Below, piece by piece: positions 56,564-64,000 of a stretch of DNA of 64,000 nt. The notes beneath the pieces were generated by a model. That model had not been told where the DNA came from. It made no database searches and worked only from the letters and a program-made list of their open reading frames with translations. Source of the stretch: a bacterium (GTDB lineage Bacteria > Bacteroidota > Ignavibacteria > Kapaibacteriales > UBA2268); contig JANJTB010000016.1 in NCBI GenBank assembly GCA_024711295.1, positions 47,777-111,776 on the forward strand. The letters are read 5' to 3'. The position numbers were made by a program, and so were the translations under genes. The first letter of the stretch is position 1; each line of letters opens with the position of its first letter.

Positions 56564-57475
56564 ATGAAAGCGAAAGTAGTATTTTGGGGTACATTTCTGA
56601 TATTTCTCGGATTGTTTATACTTATGTATAATTTTGATATTTTCGAGTTCAAACTTTCAGAAATTCTTACTTGGTGGCCAATTTTATTTATATTTTGGGG
56701 CGCCCTATTACTAAAATTGCCTGAGATTGTTAAGCAACTGATTGCAGCTGTTTCGGGTGTGTTGTTATCACTGATAATCGTAGTGTTTTTTGCCGGTGGG
56801 ATAGGTTTTGTAAATGACTTTTCTCCTAGTATAAAAGTAACAACCGGTGATTCAACAGATGAAGTTTGTGAGGAGAAAGCTGATAGACTCGAAGAAAAAG
56901 TTAAGTACGGAAGACTGAATTTTAGTGGTGGAGCTGGCAAATTTACGATAGCATCTAATAGTGATTACTTTTACAAAATAAATTCCGGTACTAAGGATTG
57001 CGTAATCAACATTGACCGTCCGGATGACTCAACTGCTGTTTTAAACTACACTTTTGGCGAGGGTACGGCCTCTGCCAACAGTAATCGTACAACCAGGGTT
57101 GAGGTTGATGAAAATTTGATATGGGATATGGATTTGAGCACAGGTGCTGCTAAAATGATTGTTGATCTGGCAAAAATCAGATTATCTGAACTAAATATTG
57201 ATGCAGGAGCAAGCGATACTGAGATTTATTTGGGTGAGACTAACTCTCTTACTAAAGTGAATATCAACTGCGGTGCAGCAAAATTCAAGATAAGTGTTCC
57301 AAAAAATATGGGATGCTCTGTGCAGGGCGATATGGCTCTTTCGAAAAAAATATTTGAGGGATTAAAAGAAAACAGTGCTGGAGTATTTATTAGTGATAAT
57401 TACTACTCAAGCAAGGGGAAGATTGATTTCTATATTGATGGGGCTATTTCAACTATAGTTATCAATAGAGATTAA
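56564..57475 (+). CDS. LiaF-like membrane protein with toast-rack-type domain
   Basis: Three N-terminal helices (FWGTFLIFLGLFILMY, WWPILFIFWGALLL, AAVSGVLLSLIIVVFFAGG) match the LiaI/LiaF-like transmembrane region, followed by a repetitive parallel-beta domain (~105-300; LSTGAAKMIVDLAKIRLSELN, split as LSTGAAKMIVDL and IRLSELNIDAGASDTE; VNINCGAAKFKISVP) of the LiaF/toast-rack type. LiaF-type proteins modulate envelope-stress two-component systems. Co-transcribed with the PspC-like gene; directly downstream of the hsp20 block. Confidence 0.85.
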   Translation: MKAKVVFWGTFLIFLGLFILMYNFDIFEFKLSEILTWWPILFIFWGALLLKLPEIVKQLIAAVSGVLLSLIIVVFFAGGIGFVNDFSPSIKVTTGDSTDEVCEEKADRLEEKVKYGRLNFSGGAGKFTIASNSDYFYKINSGTKDCVINIDRPDDSTAVLNYTFGEGTASANSNRTTRVEVDENLIWDMDLSTGAAKMIVDLAKIRLSELNIDAGASDTEIYLGETNSLTKVNINCGAAKFKISVPKNMGCSVQGDMALSKKIFEGLKENSAGVFISDNYYSSKGKIDFYIDGAISTIVINRD

Positions 57476-57492
57476 TTCTGTATTTAATTGAT

Positions 57493-57529
57493 AAGCCCTC
57501 ATACAGCAATGTTTGAGGGCTTTTTTTTT
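57493..57529 (+). terminator. Terminator after the LiaF-like gene
   Basis: AAGCCCTCA (57493-57501) pairs with TGAGGGCTT (57514-57522), followed by a T run to 57529. Confidence 0.92.
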
Positions 57530-57544
57530 GAGATTGAAGAATTG

Positions 57545-58018
57545 TTAATTAACAAATTTGCATCTAAACTTAATATTCTCTAATTTCTTAGTTTGTGAAG
57601 AGTTTTTAGTGTTAGTTGTTGTACAGCTGAAACTTCCGCTGATTTCAGTTTCGCTGGATGCAGTGATTGTGTAGGTCACATTTGTATTGGTATATGAAAT
57701 TGTGTTCAAAGGGTCTGAAAGATTCATAATACTGAACGTACAAACAGCGTTTCCATGAGTTCCGACTGCCATGTTCGGAAATACAAGTGCTATTGACTCA
57801 CTAGAACCCAAAACAGTTGCCGCTGATATTTGGAAAAGCTCCGAACCGATTTTTGTTGCCATACCCTGCTGACTTTTCCATGTTTTGCCGTCAACCGAGC
57901 CCTGCACTGTCCCGATGATTAATGTGCCGTCGTTTGTATTGTTCGTGCTGTTATCAGACGAACATGCAAAAAGAAATGCAAGTAATATTACCATTAATGA
58001 TAATGATAGTTTTTTCAT
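57545..58018 (-). CDS. Small lipoprotein
   Basis: The frame opens at 58078, but GGGAG before the ATG at 58018 and the lipoprotein signal MKKLSLSLMVILLAFLFACSS fix that start (157 residues). Cys19 sits in a LFAC lipobox. The mature part begins with a Ser/Asn/Thr-rich linker and continues as one beta-sandwich (GTVQGSVDGKTWKSQ, SGSFSCTTTNTKNSSQ); the pattern resembles DUF6252-type lipoproteins, which is uncertain. Function unknown. Confidence 0.72.
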   Translation of the reverse strand: MKKLSLSLMVILLAFLFACSSDNSTNNTNDGTLIIGTVQGSVDGKTWKSQQGMATKIGSELFQISAATVLGSSESIALVFPNMAVGTHGNAVCTFSIMNLSDPLNTISYTNTNVTYTITASSETEISGSFSCTTTNTKNSSQTKKLENIKFRCKFVN

Positions 58019-58217
58019 AAAAAACTCCCTATTGTTTTGAAAAAAATTAGATATCAAAATTAATAAATTATTTGACAAAAATAAAATTTTTGATTGAATT
58101 TATTTTAAAATTTGTTTTAAATAATAAATATGATACTCACTTTTTTTGTAAAATTTAATAATAAAATGTTTTGAATGTAGTTTAATACTTATTTTTGAAG
58201 AAAATGAAGAAATCAAA

Positions 58218-59453
58218 ATGAAGAATAATATTTTTTTTGTAATAGTAATTTCTATACTCTTTTGCTTTTCATGCTCTACTGAGATTGAATATGATGCATT
58301 CGACTATAACTTATTCGGCAGCAAAAGTCGGAACAATAGCTACGAGCAGTTCGGTAATTTCCCGATTCAAATTGCAAGTTTAGAGAGATTAGCATCATCT
58401 GACTCTTCTTTTGGTGCAATCTCTACAGCACTAAGGCTCAGAAGTCCATATTATATTCTGGCTTTGAACAATGGCAAGATTGTGAGAGTAAATAATACAA
58501 GCACCGACAGGGAGTTTATGGCTGACTCCGGTTTTGTTGTATCTGCCGGAATGACAGCAGATAAAAATTCTAATATTTACCTTATTACTTATGACGATAA
58601 AATATATTCTTTGGATTTTGATTTAAAATTGAGATGGAAGAAGGAAATTCCTTTACAAAAGAGCAGGTCTCTTACTTTTTCGGACTTGCTTGCAGTTGAT
58701 GATGGTATTATAATTGCTGCAAATACCGGTGATGTATTTAAGTACGGGTTTGATGGTAATGTAATTTGGAAATATAAATCTGATCTATCTGCACCCAAAA
58801 CATTCTGCTCTGATAAATCCGGGAATATTTACATATCATTTACAAATAATGAATATGGCAAATCTGATACGTTAATTTCACTCACAAAAAATGGTACTGA
58901 ACTTTGGAGATTTGCCCTGCCTAATCTCAGAGTGCTAACTGCAACATCCTTGATGAAAGGAAAAATTTACCTGAGCGGTGGTGTGGATAAAGATGGAGAA
59001 AAAGTCGGTATTACCTACTGCATTGATACCACTGGAAAATTATTGTGGAAATCTGAGCATACACTTCCCGGAAGAAACATCACAGTTGACCATAAAGAAA
59101 ATGTTTACATCGCAACAAATAGTTCGGGGGTAGGCGAAATTAAGACGGGAGTGCTCTCTTTGGATAAAAATGGTAAGGAGCGTTGGAGTCTTTACTTTGG
59201 AGCTGCGATCGTATCGCAGATTCTTGTAAGCGAGAAATATATTGGATTTACAGGCATTACAGGCGATGGTGCGGCAATGCTTTTTATGAGAAAATCTGAC
59301 GGTTTGCTTGTGAAAAACCATTCGTTGTCAAATTATCCGACTCTGTATCTCCAACCTGTAGTATTCGACGATGCATCAATTAAAATTTTTGGCTCAAAGA
59401 AATTGATTGCTGTGAAATTCAGTGAAACATTATTGGAAAAAATTCTACCTTGA
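58218..59453 (+). CDS. PQQ-type beta-propeller lipoprotein
   Basis: A lipoprotein signal (MKNNIFFVIVISILFCFSC) ends in a CFSC lipobox. The mature ~390 residues form propeller blades of the PQQ/quinoprotein-like type, with repeated SLDFDLKLRWKKE, FKYGFDGNVIWKYK, SLTKNGTELWRF, CIDTTGKLLWKSEH and SLDKNGKERWSLYF. BamB-like and other scaffold or sensing proteins share this fold; the PQQ cofactor is not implied. The stop is 7 nt before the carbonic anhydrase-like gene. Confidence 0.85.
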   Translation: MKNNIFFVIVISILFCFSCSTEIEYDAFDYNLFGSKSRNNSYEQFGNFPIQIASLERLASSDSSFGAISTALRLRSPYYILALNNGKIVRVNNTSTDREFMADSGFVVSAGMTADKNSNIYLITYDDKIYSLDFDLKLRWKKEIPLQKSRSLTFSDLLAVDDGIIIAANTGDVFKYGFDGNVIWKYKSDLSAPKTFCSDKSGNIYISFTNNEYGKSDTLISLTKNGTELWRFALPNLRVLTATSLMKGKIYLSGGVDKDGEKVGITYCIDTTGKLLWKSEHTLPGRNITVDHKENVYIATNSSGVGEIKTGVLSLDKNGKERWSLYFGAAIVSQILVSEKYIGFTGITGDGAAMLFMRKSDGLLVKNHSLSNYPTLYLQPVVFDDASIKIFGSKKLIAVKFSETLLEKILP

Positions 59454-59460
59454 TAATAAT

Positions 59461-60027
59461 ATGAAATTTGAAACAGGAAATAACGCAAGTATAATTACTC
59501 ATCACGGTATAACTCCTAAAATTCATCCGACTGCCTTTTTGTGCGAAGGTGTCAGGATAATCGGAGACGTAGAAATTGGTGAGAATGTCTCAGTTTGGTA
59601 CAATACTGTAATTCGTGGTGATGTTCATTACATCAAAATTGGAGATAACAGCAACATTCAGGATATGTGCATGTTGCATGTTACAAATAATGTATGGCCC
59701 CTGATTATCGAAAAAAACGTATCTTTGGCTCACTCGGTAAGTGTACATGGATGTATTTTGCGTGAGGGTTGTCTTATCGGAATTGGAGCAGCTGTTCTTG
59801 ATGGTGCAGAAGTAGGGGAATATGCTCTTGTAGGTGCAGGTGCAGTTGTTAGGGAAGGATTTAAAGTGCCTCCACGAACATTGGTTGCAGGTGTACCCGC
59901 AAAAGTTGTTCGGGAACTTACAGAAAAGGAAATAGAGAGGGTGAGCTCTACTCCAAATAATTATATTAAATATGTCAGGCAATATCGTCAGGAATATGAC
60001 GATTATCTCAAATCGCTTGAGAAGTAA
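59461..60027 (+). CDS. Gamma-carbonic anhydrase-like protein
   Basis: The frame runs from 59422, overlapping the upstream gene, but the ATG at 59461 gives the usual N-terminus (MKFETGNNASIITHHG) and a 188-residue protein. Hexapeptide repeats form a left-handed beta-helix (VRIIGDVEIGENVSVWYNTV, IGIGAAVLDGAEVGEYALVG). Zinc ligands are present: LHVTNN, and the pair five apart in AHSVSVHG. Close relatives (YrdA/PaaY-like) often lack strong carbonic anhydrase activity, so the activity is uncertain. Confidence 0.85.
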   Translation: MKFETGNNASIITHHGITPKIHPTAFLCEGVRIIGDVEIGENVSVWYNTVIRGDVHYIKIGDNSNIQDMCMLHVTNNVWPLIIEKNVSLAHSVSVHGCILREGCLIGIGAAVLDGAEVGEYALVGAGAVVREGFKVPPRTLVAGVPAKVVRELTEKEIERVSSTPNNYIKYVRQYRQEYDDYLKSLEK

Positions 60028-60054
60028 CAATTTTGAAAAATATCAGTTTCGATT

Positions 60055-61428
60055 ATGAAGATTGAATTACCAAATAAATCCCTTCTCATACTGCTCTTTG
60101 TAGGTGTATTGATGGGAGCATTGGACATTGCTATAATCGGTCCCGCGCTTCCAGCCATCAGGTCTCAGTTTGATGTTGAGATGCGTGATGCATCGTGGGT
60201 GTTTAATATATATCTGTTGCTGCACCTTGTGTCAGCACCTTTGATGGCAAAATTATCCGATACCTATGGCAGAAGGTTAATTTACATAACAGATGTAACT
60301 TTATTTGGTATTGGCTCGTTGATGATTTCACTGGCACCTGATTTTAGCACTTTGCTGATTGGAAGAGCTATACAGGGATTGGGAGCCGGTGGCATTTTCC
60401 CCGTTGCTTCGGCAGTTATCGGAGATACAATTCCCAAAGAGAAGCAGGGTATGGCTCTCGGATTGATTGGTACAGTATTTGGATTGGCATTTATTGCAGG
60501 ACCAATTATTGGGGGTACTCTTCTGATGTATAGCTGGAGGTGGATTTTCGTTGTTAATTTGCCGATTGCACTGTTAATAATCATTTTTTCATTTAAATTA
60601 ATTCCCGGTGACAGAAAACCCGGACAATATAAATTTGACATCCCAGGTCTCGTGCTACTTACAATTATTCTGAGTAGTTTTTCGTATGCTCTAAATAGTG
60701 TTGATGCAAATGACTTCTCAAACAGCATTGTCAGTTTGAATGTTCTCCCTTTTCTTTTGATTAGCATTGTACTGCTACCTCCATTTTGGAATATTGAACT
60801 CAAAAGCTCAAATCCCATCATCAGCCCTGAACTCTTTCGGCTAAAGGAACTGAAGATTGCTTACATTCTTGGATTTGGTGCAGGTATGCTCGAGAGTGCT
60901 GCTATGTATGCTCCTTCGCTGGCAAAATACAGCTTTAATGTTAGTGATTCCGATGCAAGTTTTATGCTGATGCCTATGGTTGCTGCAATGTTTGTGGCTG
61001 CACCAGTTTCTGGATATTTAATTGATAAGCAGGGTAGTCGAAAAACTTTGATTTTTGGCACATTAACCACAACTCTTTCAATGATTATCTTGGCGATTTT
61101 TGCAAATTCCAAATGGGGATTTTACACTGGTGGCTCAATGCTGGGATTTGGCTTAGCGTTTCTTCTGGGGGCTCCGTTAAGATATATTATCAATAGCGAA
61201 TTAGGCAAAGAGAACAGGGCATCAGGGCAGGGTATCGTTACAATATCAACAAGCACAGGACAAATAATTTCTGCGGCATTGCTTGGTGGTATTATTTCAA
61301 GCTTTGGTAATTCCTATATTGGCTACCAAACAGCTTTTGGATTTCTCATTGTTATAGCTTTTATCGGATTTACCAATTCTTTTAGACTGAAGAAAATCAC
61401 TTCAAACCCGAAAAATGATATTCAATAG
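60055..61428 (+). CDS. MFS drug-resistance transporter (DHA2/EmrB-like)
   Basis: 457 residues of polytopic membrane protein. Motif A appears as LMAKLSDTYGRRLIYI near residue 63, motif C-like GLGAGGIFPVASAVIGD near 107 and FIAGPIIGGTLLMYSWRWIF near 142, as in the 14-helix proton-drug antiporters. Aspartate in the first helix (GALDIAIIGPALPAI) fits the proton-coupled family. Substrate unknown. Its 3' end overlaps the convergent next gene by 32 bp. Confidence 0.9.
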   Translation: MKIELPNKSLLILLFVGVLMGALDIAIIGPALPAIRSQFDVEMRDASWVFNIYLLLHLVSAPLMAKLSDTYGRRLIYITDVTLFGIGSLMISLAPDFSTLLIGRAIQGLGAGGIFPVASAVIGDTIPKEKQGMALGLIGTVFGLAFIAGPIIGGTLLMYSWRWIFVVNLPIALLIIIFSFKLIPGDRKPGQYKFDIPGLVLLTIILSSFSYALNSVDANDFSNSIVSLNVLPFLLISIVLLPPFWNIELKSSNPIISPELFRLKELKIAYILGFGAGMLESAAMYAPSLAKYSFNVSDSDASFMLMPMVAAMFVAAPVSGYLIDKQGSRKTLIFGTLTTTLSMIILAIFANSKWGFYTGGSMLGFGLAFLLGAPLRYIINSELGKENRASGQGIVTISTSTGQIISAALLGGIISSFGNSYIGYQTAFGFLIVIAFIGFTNSFRLKKITSNPKNDIQ

Positions 61429-61813
61429 CTCCATTCTCGTTTACTTCGACTGTTGCTATACCTTTGATTGTTAGTTCTGATAAGATTTCCCCAGACTCGG
61501 CTATTGTAAGGTTAGACTTTTTTGCCAATACTGCCTGTGTCAGAACTCCATTGTGCTGTGCAGCCAGCTCCAGAGTCATTTTCTCTCTGCCCATCTCAAA
61601 ATTCTGCTTTTCTTTCTTAGTAGCATTGATAAATAGCAGATAACCAAGTAAAATCGGTAACACAGAAAACATAAAGCCACCAAGCATCAGATTGATGCCC
61701 TCAACCATAAAGAAGCCGCCGATGATTGCAAAAAGCAGAAAAGCTGCTGCCGGTATCAGAAGAACCAAACCTATAATTTTTTGTAACTGATAGCTTTTTC
61801 GGAGATTATTCAT
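61397..61813 (-). CDS. Membrane protein with winged-helix-like tail
   Basis: Two N-terminal helices (IIGLVLLIPAAAFLLFAIIG, LMLGGFMFSVLPILLGYLLF) precede a soluble ~70-residue domain (MTLELAAQHNGVLTQAVLAK, LTIAESGEILSELTIKGIAT) that reads like a winged helix-turn-helix. Family not recognised. It ends inside the 3' end of the MFS gene on the other strand. Confidence 0.72.
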   Translation of the reverse strand: MNNLRKSYQLQKIIGLVLLIPAAAFLLFAIIGGFFMVEGINLMLGGFMFSVLPILLGYLLFINATKKEKQNFEMGREKMTLELAAQHNGVLTQAVLAKKSNLTIAESGEILSELTIKGIATVEVNENGAIEYHFSGLK

Positions 61814-62016
61814 AATATTATTCTTTAATTATTAGCCGATAATACAAAAATATCAAAAAAATTGAAACTAAGTGATAAAAACGTAACTAAGTTTTTTAAA
61901 ATGAGTATGTTTTGTTATCTTTGAAAATTGTATCATTACAATACTTAATTTTTTGCTTAAAATGCAAAAATTATGCGTTTTATATGAAATCAGTAACAAA
62001 AAATGGAGAAAAAAAA

Positions 62017-63564
62017 ATGTCGGAGAGAATTGAGAATTTTGCATTAGCAAACCCAATCTCTTTATTACTTGGCAAAGAGAAAAAGGATTGGACAAGAGAA
62101 GACTTAATAAAGGTCATTCTCGAAAAACAAATTGAGAGAATTACATTCAATTATACCGGAATTGACGGCAAGATAAAAGAATTGAAAATTCCAATTACAA
62201 GCCGCAAGCATGCGGAGTTGATTTTGGCTGAGGGTGAGCGCTGCGATGGTTCGTCTTTGTTCAAAGGTATGGTAGATGCTGGTAAATCTGACTTGTATGT
62301 TGTGCCAGTGTACAAGACAGCTTTTCTGAACCCTTTTGATGATAAGAGTTTAAATATCATTTGTCGTTTCTTGGACAGAAATGGACGCCCTGCAGAGTTT
62401 GCTCCGGATAACATACTTGCCAAAGCTGCATCGAACTTTACTGCAAAGACCGGGCTCGAGCTCTATTCATTCGGTGAGTTGGAATTTTATCTAATCGGTA
62501 ATATCCAAAATCAAACTTATGCACTACCTAAGCAGAGCGGTTATCATTCATCATCACCATTTGCCAAAACAGGTGACTTGATTAATGAAATGATGCGTTA
62601 TATGTCGCAGATTACAGGCAACATCAAATATGCACACAACGAAGTCGGATATATCCAAAGTGTAGAGAGTGATTTCTCTGAGTTGAAGGGTAAGTCGGCA
62701 GAGCAGGTCGAGATAGAATTTTTGCCTACACCGGTTGATGAGACTGCTGATATTATGGTTCTGGCAAGCTGGTTGGTAAGGAATATTTCATACAGACATG
62801 GATTTGTGGCTACATTTTTCCCGAAAATTGATTTTGAGCATGCTGGGAATGGCTTACATTTTCATAATGCTCTCATGAAAGACGGCAAAAATATCATGAC
62901 TGATGCCGCGGGTGAACTAACTTCAGATGCGAAAAAACTTATTGGGGGCCTTTGCTATTATGCTCCGTCGCTTACAGCTTTTGGTAATATGTGCTCGTCA
63001 TCTTACCTGAGATTGGTTCCTCATCACGAGGCACCGACAAAAGTTTGCTGGAGTGAGTCTAACCGTAGCGCATTGATTAGAGTTCCCCTTGCCTGGACCA
63101 AGAACAAAAATCTTGCTATGCAGATTAATCCTCAGCAAAAAGAGGAACTTGTTCATAACGAAAGCCTGCAGACTGTGGAACTAAGAAGTCCTGACGGTAG
63201 TGCTAATGTTCACATGCTCCTTGCAGGTATTACTATGGCTGCTGAGTGGGGATTGTTGAATACTCAGGAATCACTGAATCTGACTGAGCAAAGTTATGTA
63301 TCAGTTAATATTCACAGCAACCAAAATCTGCAGGAGCTCTCCGAGCTTGCTACCAGTTGCGTTGAATCATCTGAAATGTTGCTGCAGCATAGAGTTCTGT
63401 TCGAGAGAGATAAAACTTTCCCAAGCTATGTAATTGAATATGTTGCGAATGTATTACAAAAAGAAAATGACAGACAGCTAAACAAGCGCTTGATGGCTCT
63501 GCCCGATGAGGAAAAATTTGCTGAGTCGCGTAGAATTATGCACCGTCACTTGCACAAATACTAA
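62017..63564 (+). CDS. glnA: Glutamine synthetase
   Basis: Makes glutamine from glutamate, ammonia and ATP. The frame opens earlier, but GGAG about nine bases before the ATG at 62017 and the conserved start MSERIENFALANP mark the real start (515 residues). Active-site segments: ERCDGSSLFKGM near 75, LELYSFGELEFYL near 150, AHNEVGYIQSVESDFSELKG, HAGNGLHFHNALMKDGKN near 270 and the NRSALIRVP signature near 350. Longer than typical GSI (~470) but far shorter than GSIII, so a GSI-like enzyme with extra loops. Confidence 0.93.
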   Translation: MSERIENFALANPISLLLGKEKKDWTREDLIKVILEKQIERITFNYTGIDGKIKELKIPITSRKHAELILAEGERCDGSSLFKGMVDAGKSDLYVVPVYKTAFLNPFDDKSLNIICRFLDRNGRPAEFAPDNILAKAASNFTAKTGLELYSFGELEFYLIGNIQNQTYALPKQSGYHSSSPFAKTGDLINEMMRYMSQITGNIKYAHNEVGYIQSVESDFSELKGKSAEQVEIEFLPTPVDETADIMVLASWLVRNISYRHGFVATFFPKIDFEHAGNGLHFHNALMKDGKNIMTDAAGELTSDAKKLIGGLCYYAPSLTAFGNMCSSSYLRLVPHHEAPTKVCWSESNRSALIRVPLAWTKNKNLAMQINPQQKEELVHNESLQTVELRSPDGSANVHMLLAGITMAAEWGLLNTQESLNLTEQSYVSVNIHSNQNLQELSELATSCVESSEMLLQHRVLFERDKTFPSYVIEYVANVLQKENDRQLNKRLMALPDEEKFAESRRIMHRHLHKY

Positions 63565-63588
63565 AATATTTGATGATTAAATAAAGGA

Positions 63589-63627
63589 TGCCCCAATACT
63601 TTTTTTAGGTAGTTGGGGCATTTTTTT
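63589..63627 (+). terminator. Terminator after glnA
   Basis: TGCCCCAA (63589-63596) pairs perfectly with TTGGGGCA (63613-63620), followed by seven T. Confidence 0.93.
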
Positions 63628-63695
63628 ATGATTGGTATAAAAGGAGTATTCGCATCAGATTAGTTGTATATCAGATTTATATTGAGTAATCAACT

Positions 63696-63848
63696 CTACA
63701 TCTTCACAAACATCTCAATCGTACTGCCAAATCTCACATAATACACACCTGCCGGCAGATGCGAGATATCAATGCTTAAATTTTCCTCATCTGGTGAGGC
63801 AGGGGTGGATATTACTTTCACGCCAAGAATATTATGAAAAAATAATAC
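63696..63848 (-). pseudogene. Orphan T9SS sorting-domain remnant
   Basis: Minus-strand reading gives NILGVKVISTPASPDEENLS, then IDISHLPAGVYYVRFGST and IEMFVKM before TAG (63696-63698). This is the second half of a T9SS type A sorting domain (LPAGVYYVR is diagnostic), but upstream no cargo gene joins it and the sequence turns AT-rich. A decayed cargo gene. The remaining part of the gap between glnA and 63973 holds only the glnA terminator. Confidence 0.75.
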
Positions 63849-63972
63849 ACACCTCTTTTAAAAAACTATACTTATACATAGACAAAGCCAAATATTATAC
63901 TAAAATTAACAAAAAATTACTATTTTATAAATAACACCATTACAAATTTTAAAATAGTTTTTAGGTGGGATT

Positions 63973-64000
63973 ATGATCAATCTAAAAAAATGCTTTGTAA
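63973..64000 (+). CDS. Start of a gene cut by the window edge
   Basis: ATG at 63973 is preceded by AGGTGGG three bases upstream and begins MINLKKCFV, open to the edge; the Lys pair followed by hydrophobic residues could start a signal peptide. Nothing more can be said. Confidence 0.5.

Noticed and set aside
61912..62016. N-terminal extension of glutamine synthetase
   Set aside because: It lacks a ribosome binding site and family similarity; the ATG at 62017 has both.

Overview
The window is AT-rich and dominated by secreted proteins ending in a type IX secretion (T9SS) type A sorting domain: an N-terminal signal peptide and a C-terminal beta-sandwich of about 80 residues containing a PNP motif. 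With the di-haem sdhCAB operon, the fused alpha/beta 2-oxoacid dehydrogenase E1, tandem Hsp20 genes and choice-of-anchor-D and 'GWNL' modules, this points to the Bacteroidota/Chlorobi side of the FCB group. Candidatus Kapabacteria or Ignavibacteria fits best; the phylum-level call is firm, the class-level call is inference. No phage, IS element or CRISPR array was seen.

Layout. 1-2.95 kb: end of a propeller/choice-of-anchor-D T9SS protein, then nadD. 3-10 kb: accessory patch with a lipoprotein, a PKD-domain T9SS protein bracketed by two copies of a YgiT-type antitoxin 3' end, a three-gene toxin-antitoxin locus whose RelE/ParE toxin carries a nonsense codon, and an RCC1-repeat T9SS gene also broken by a stop codon and carrying two palindromes in its sorting domain. 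10.1-13.6 kb: sdhCAB (minus strand). 13.7-19 kb: PAS histidine kinase, VWA membrane protein, FkbM methyltransferase. 19.3-27.5 kb: four-gene plus-strand array (three T9SS proteins, one with an L-type-lectin-like domain, and a double-OmpA outer-membrane protein), facing an eight-repeat Fn3-like T9SS protein. 30.6-33.7 kb: E1 fusion, tRNA-Arg(CCG), TPR membrane protein.

33.8-48.4 kb: the most striking region, five consecutive secreted proteins led by a 2395-residue beta-helix-like adhesin. The array contains cohesin-like and dockerin-like modules and an unnamed domain (FDARW/FDVRF core) shared by two of the proteins. This is my best candidate for an undescribed system: a T9SS-delivered multi-protein surface structure.

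48.4-54.3 kb: GT2 and GT9 glycosyltransferases, a barrel-like protein, RlmD-type methyltransferase, queE, pth. 54.4-57.5 kb: three tandem Hsp20 genes followed by PspC and LiaF-like proteins, an envelope or protein-folding stress block. 57.5-64 kb: lipoproteins, gamma-carbonic anhydrase-like protein, MFS transporter, glutamine synthetase, an orphan sorting-domain remnant and the first codons of another gene.

Twelve intact or near-intact T9SS cargo genes (one weakly supported) and two remnants are present, but none of the core T9SS machinery was recognised, so the translocon must lie elsewhere. All functional calls come from reading motifs; no database search was run.
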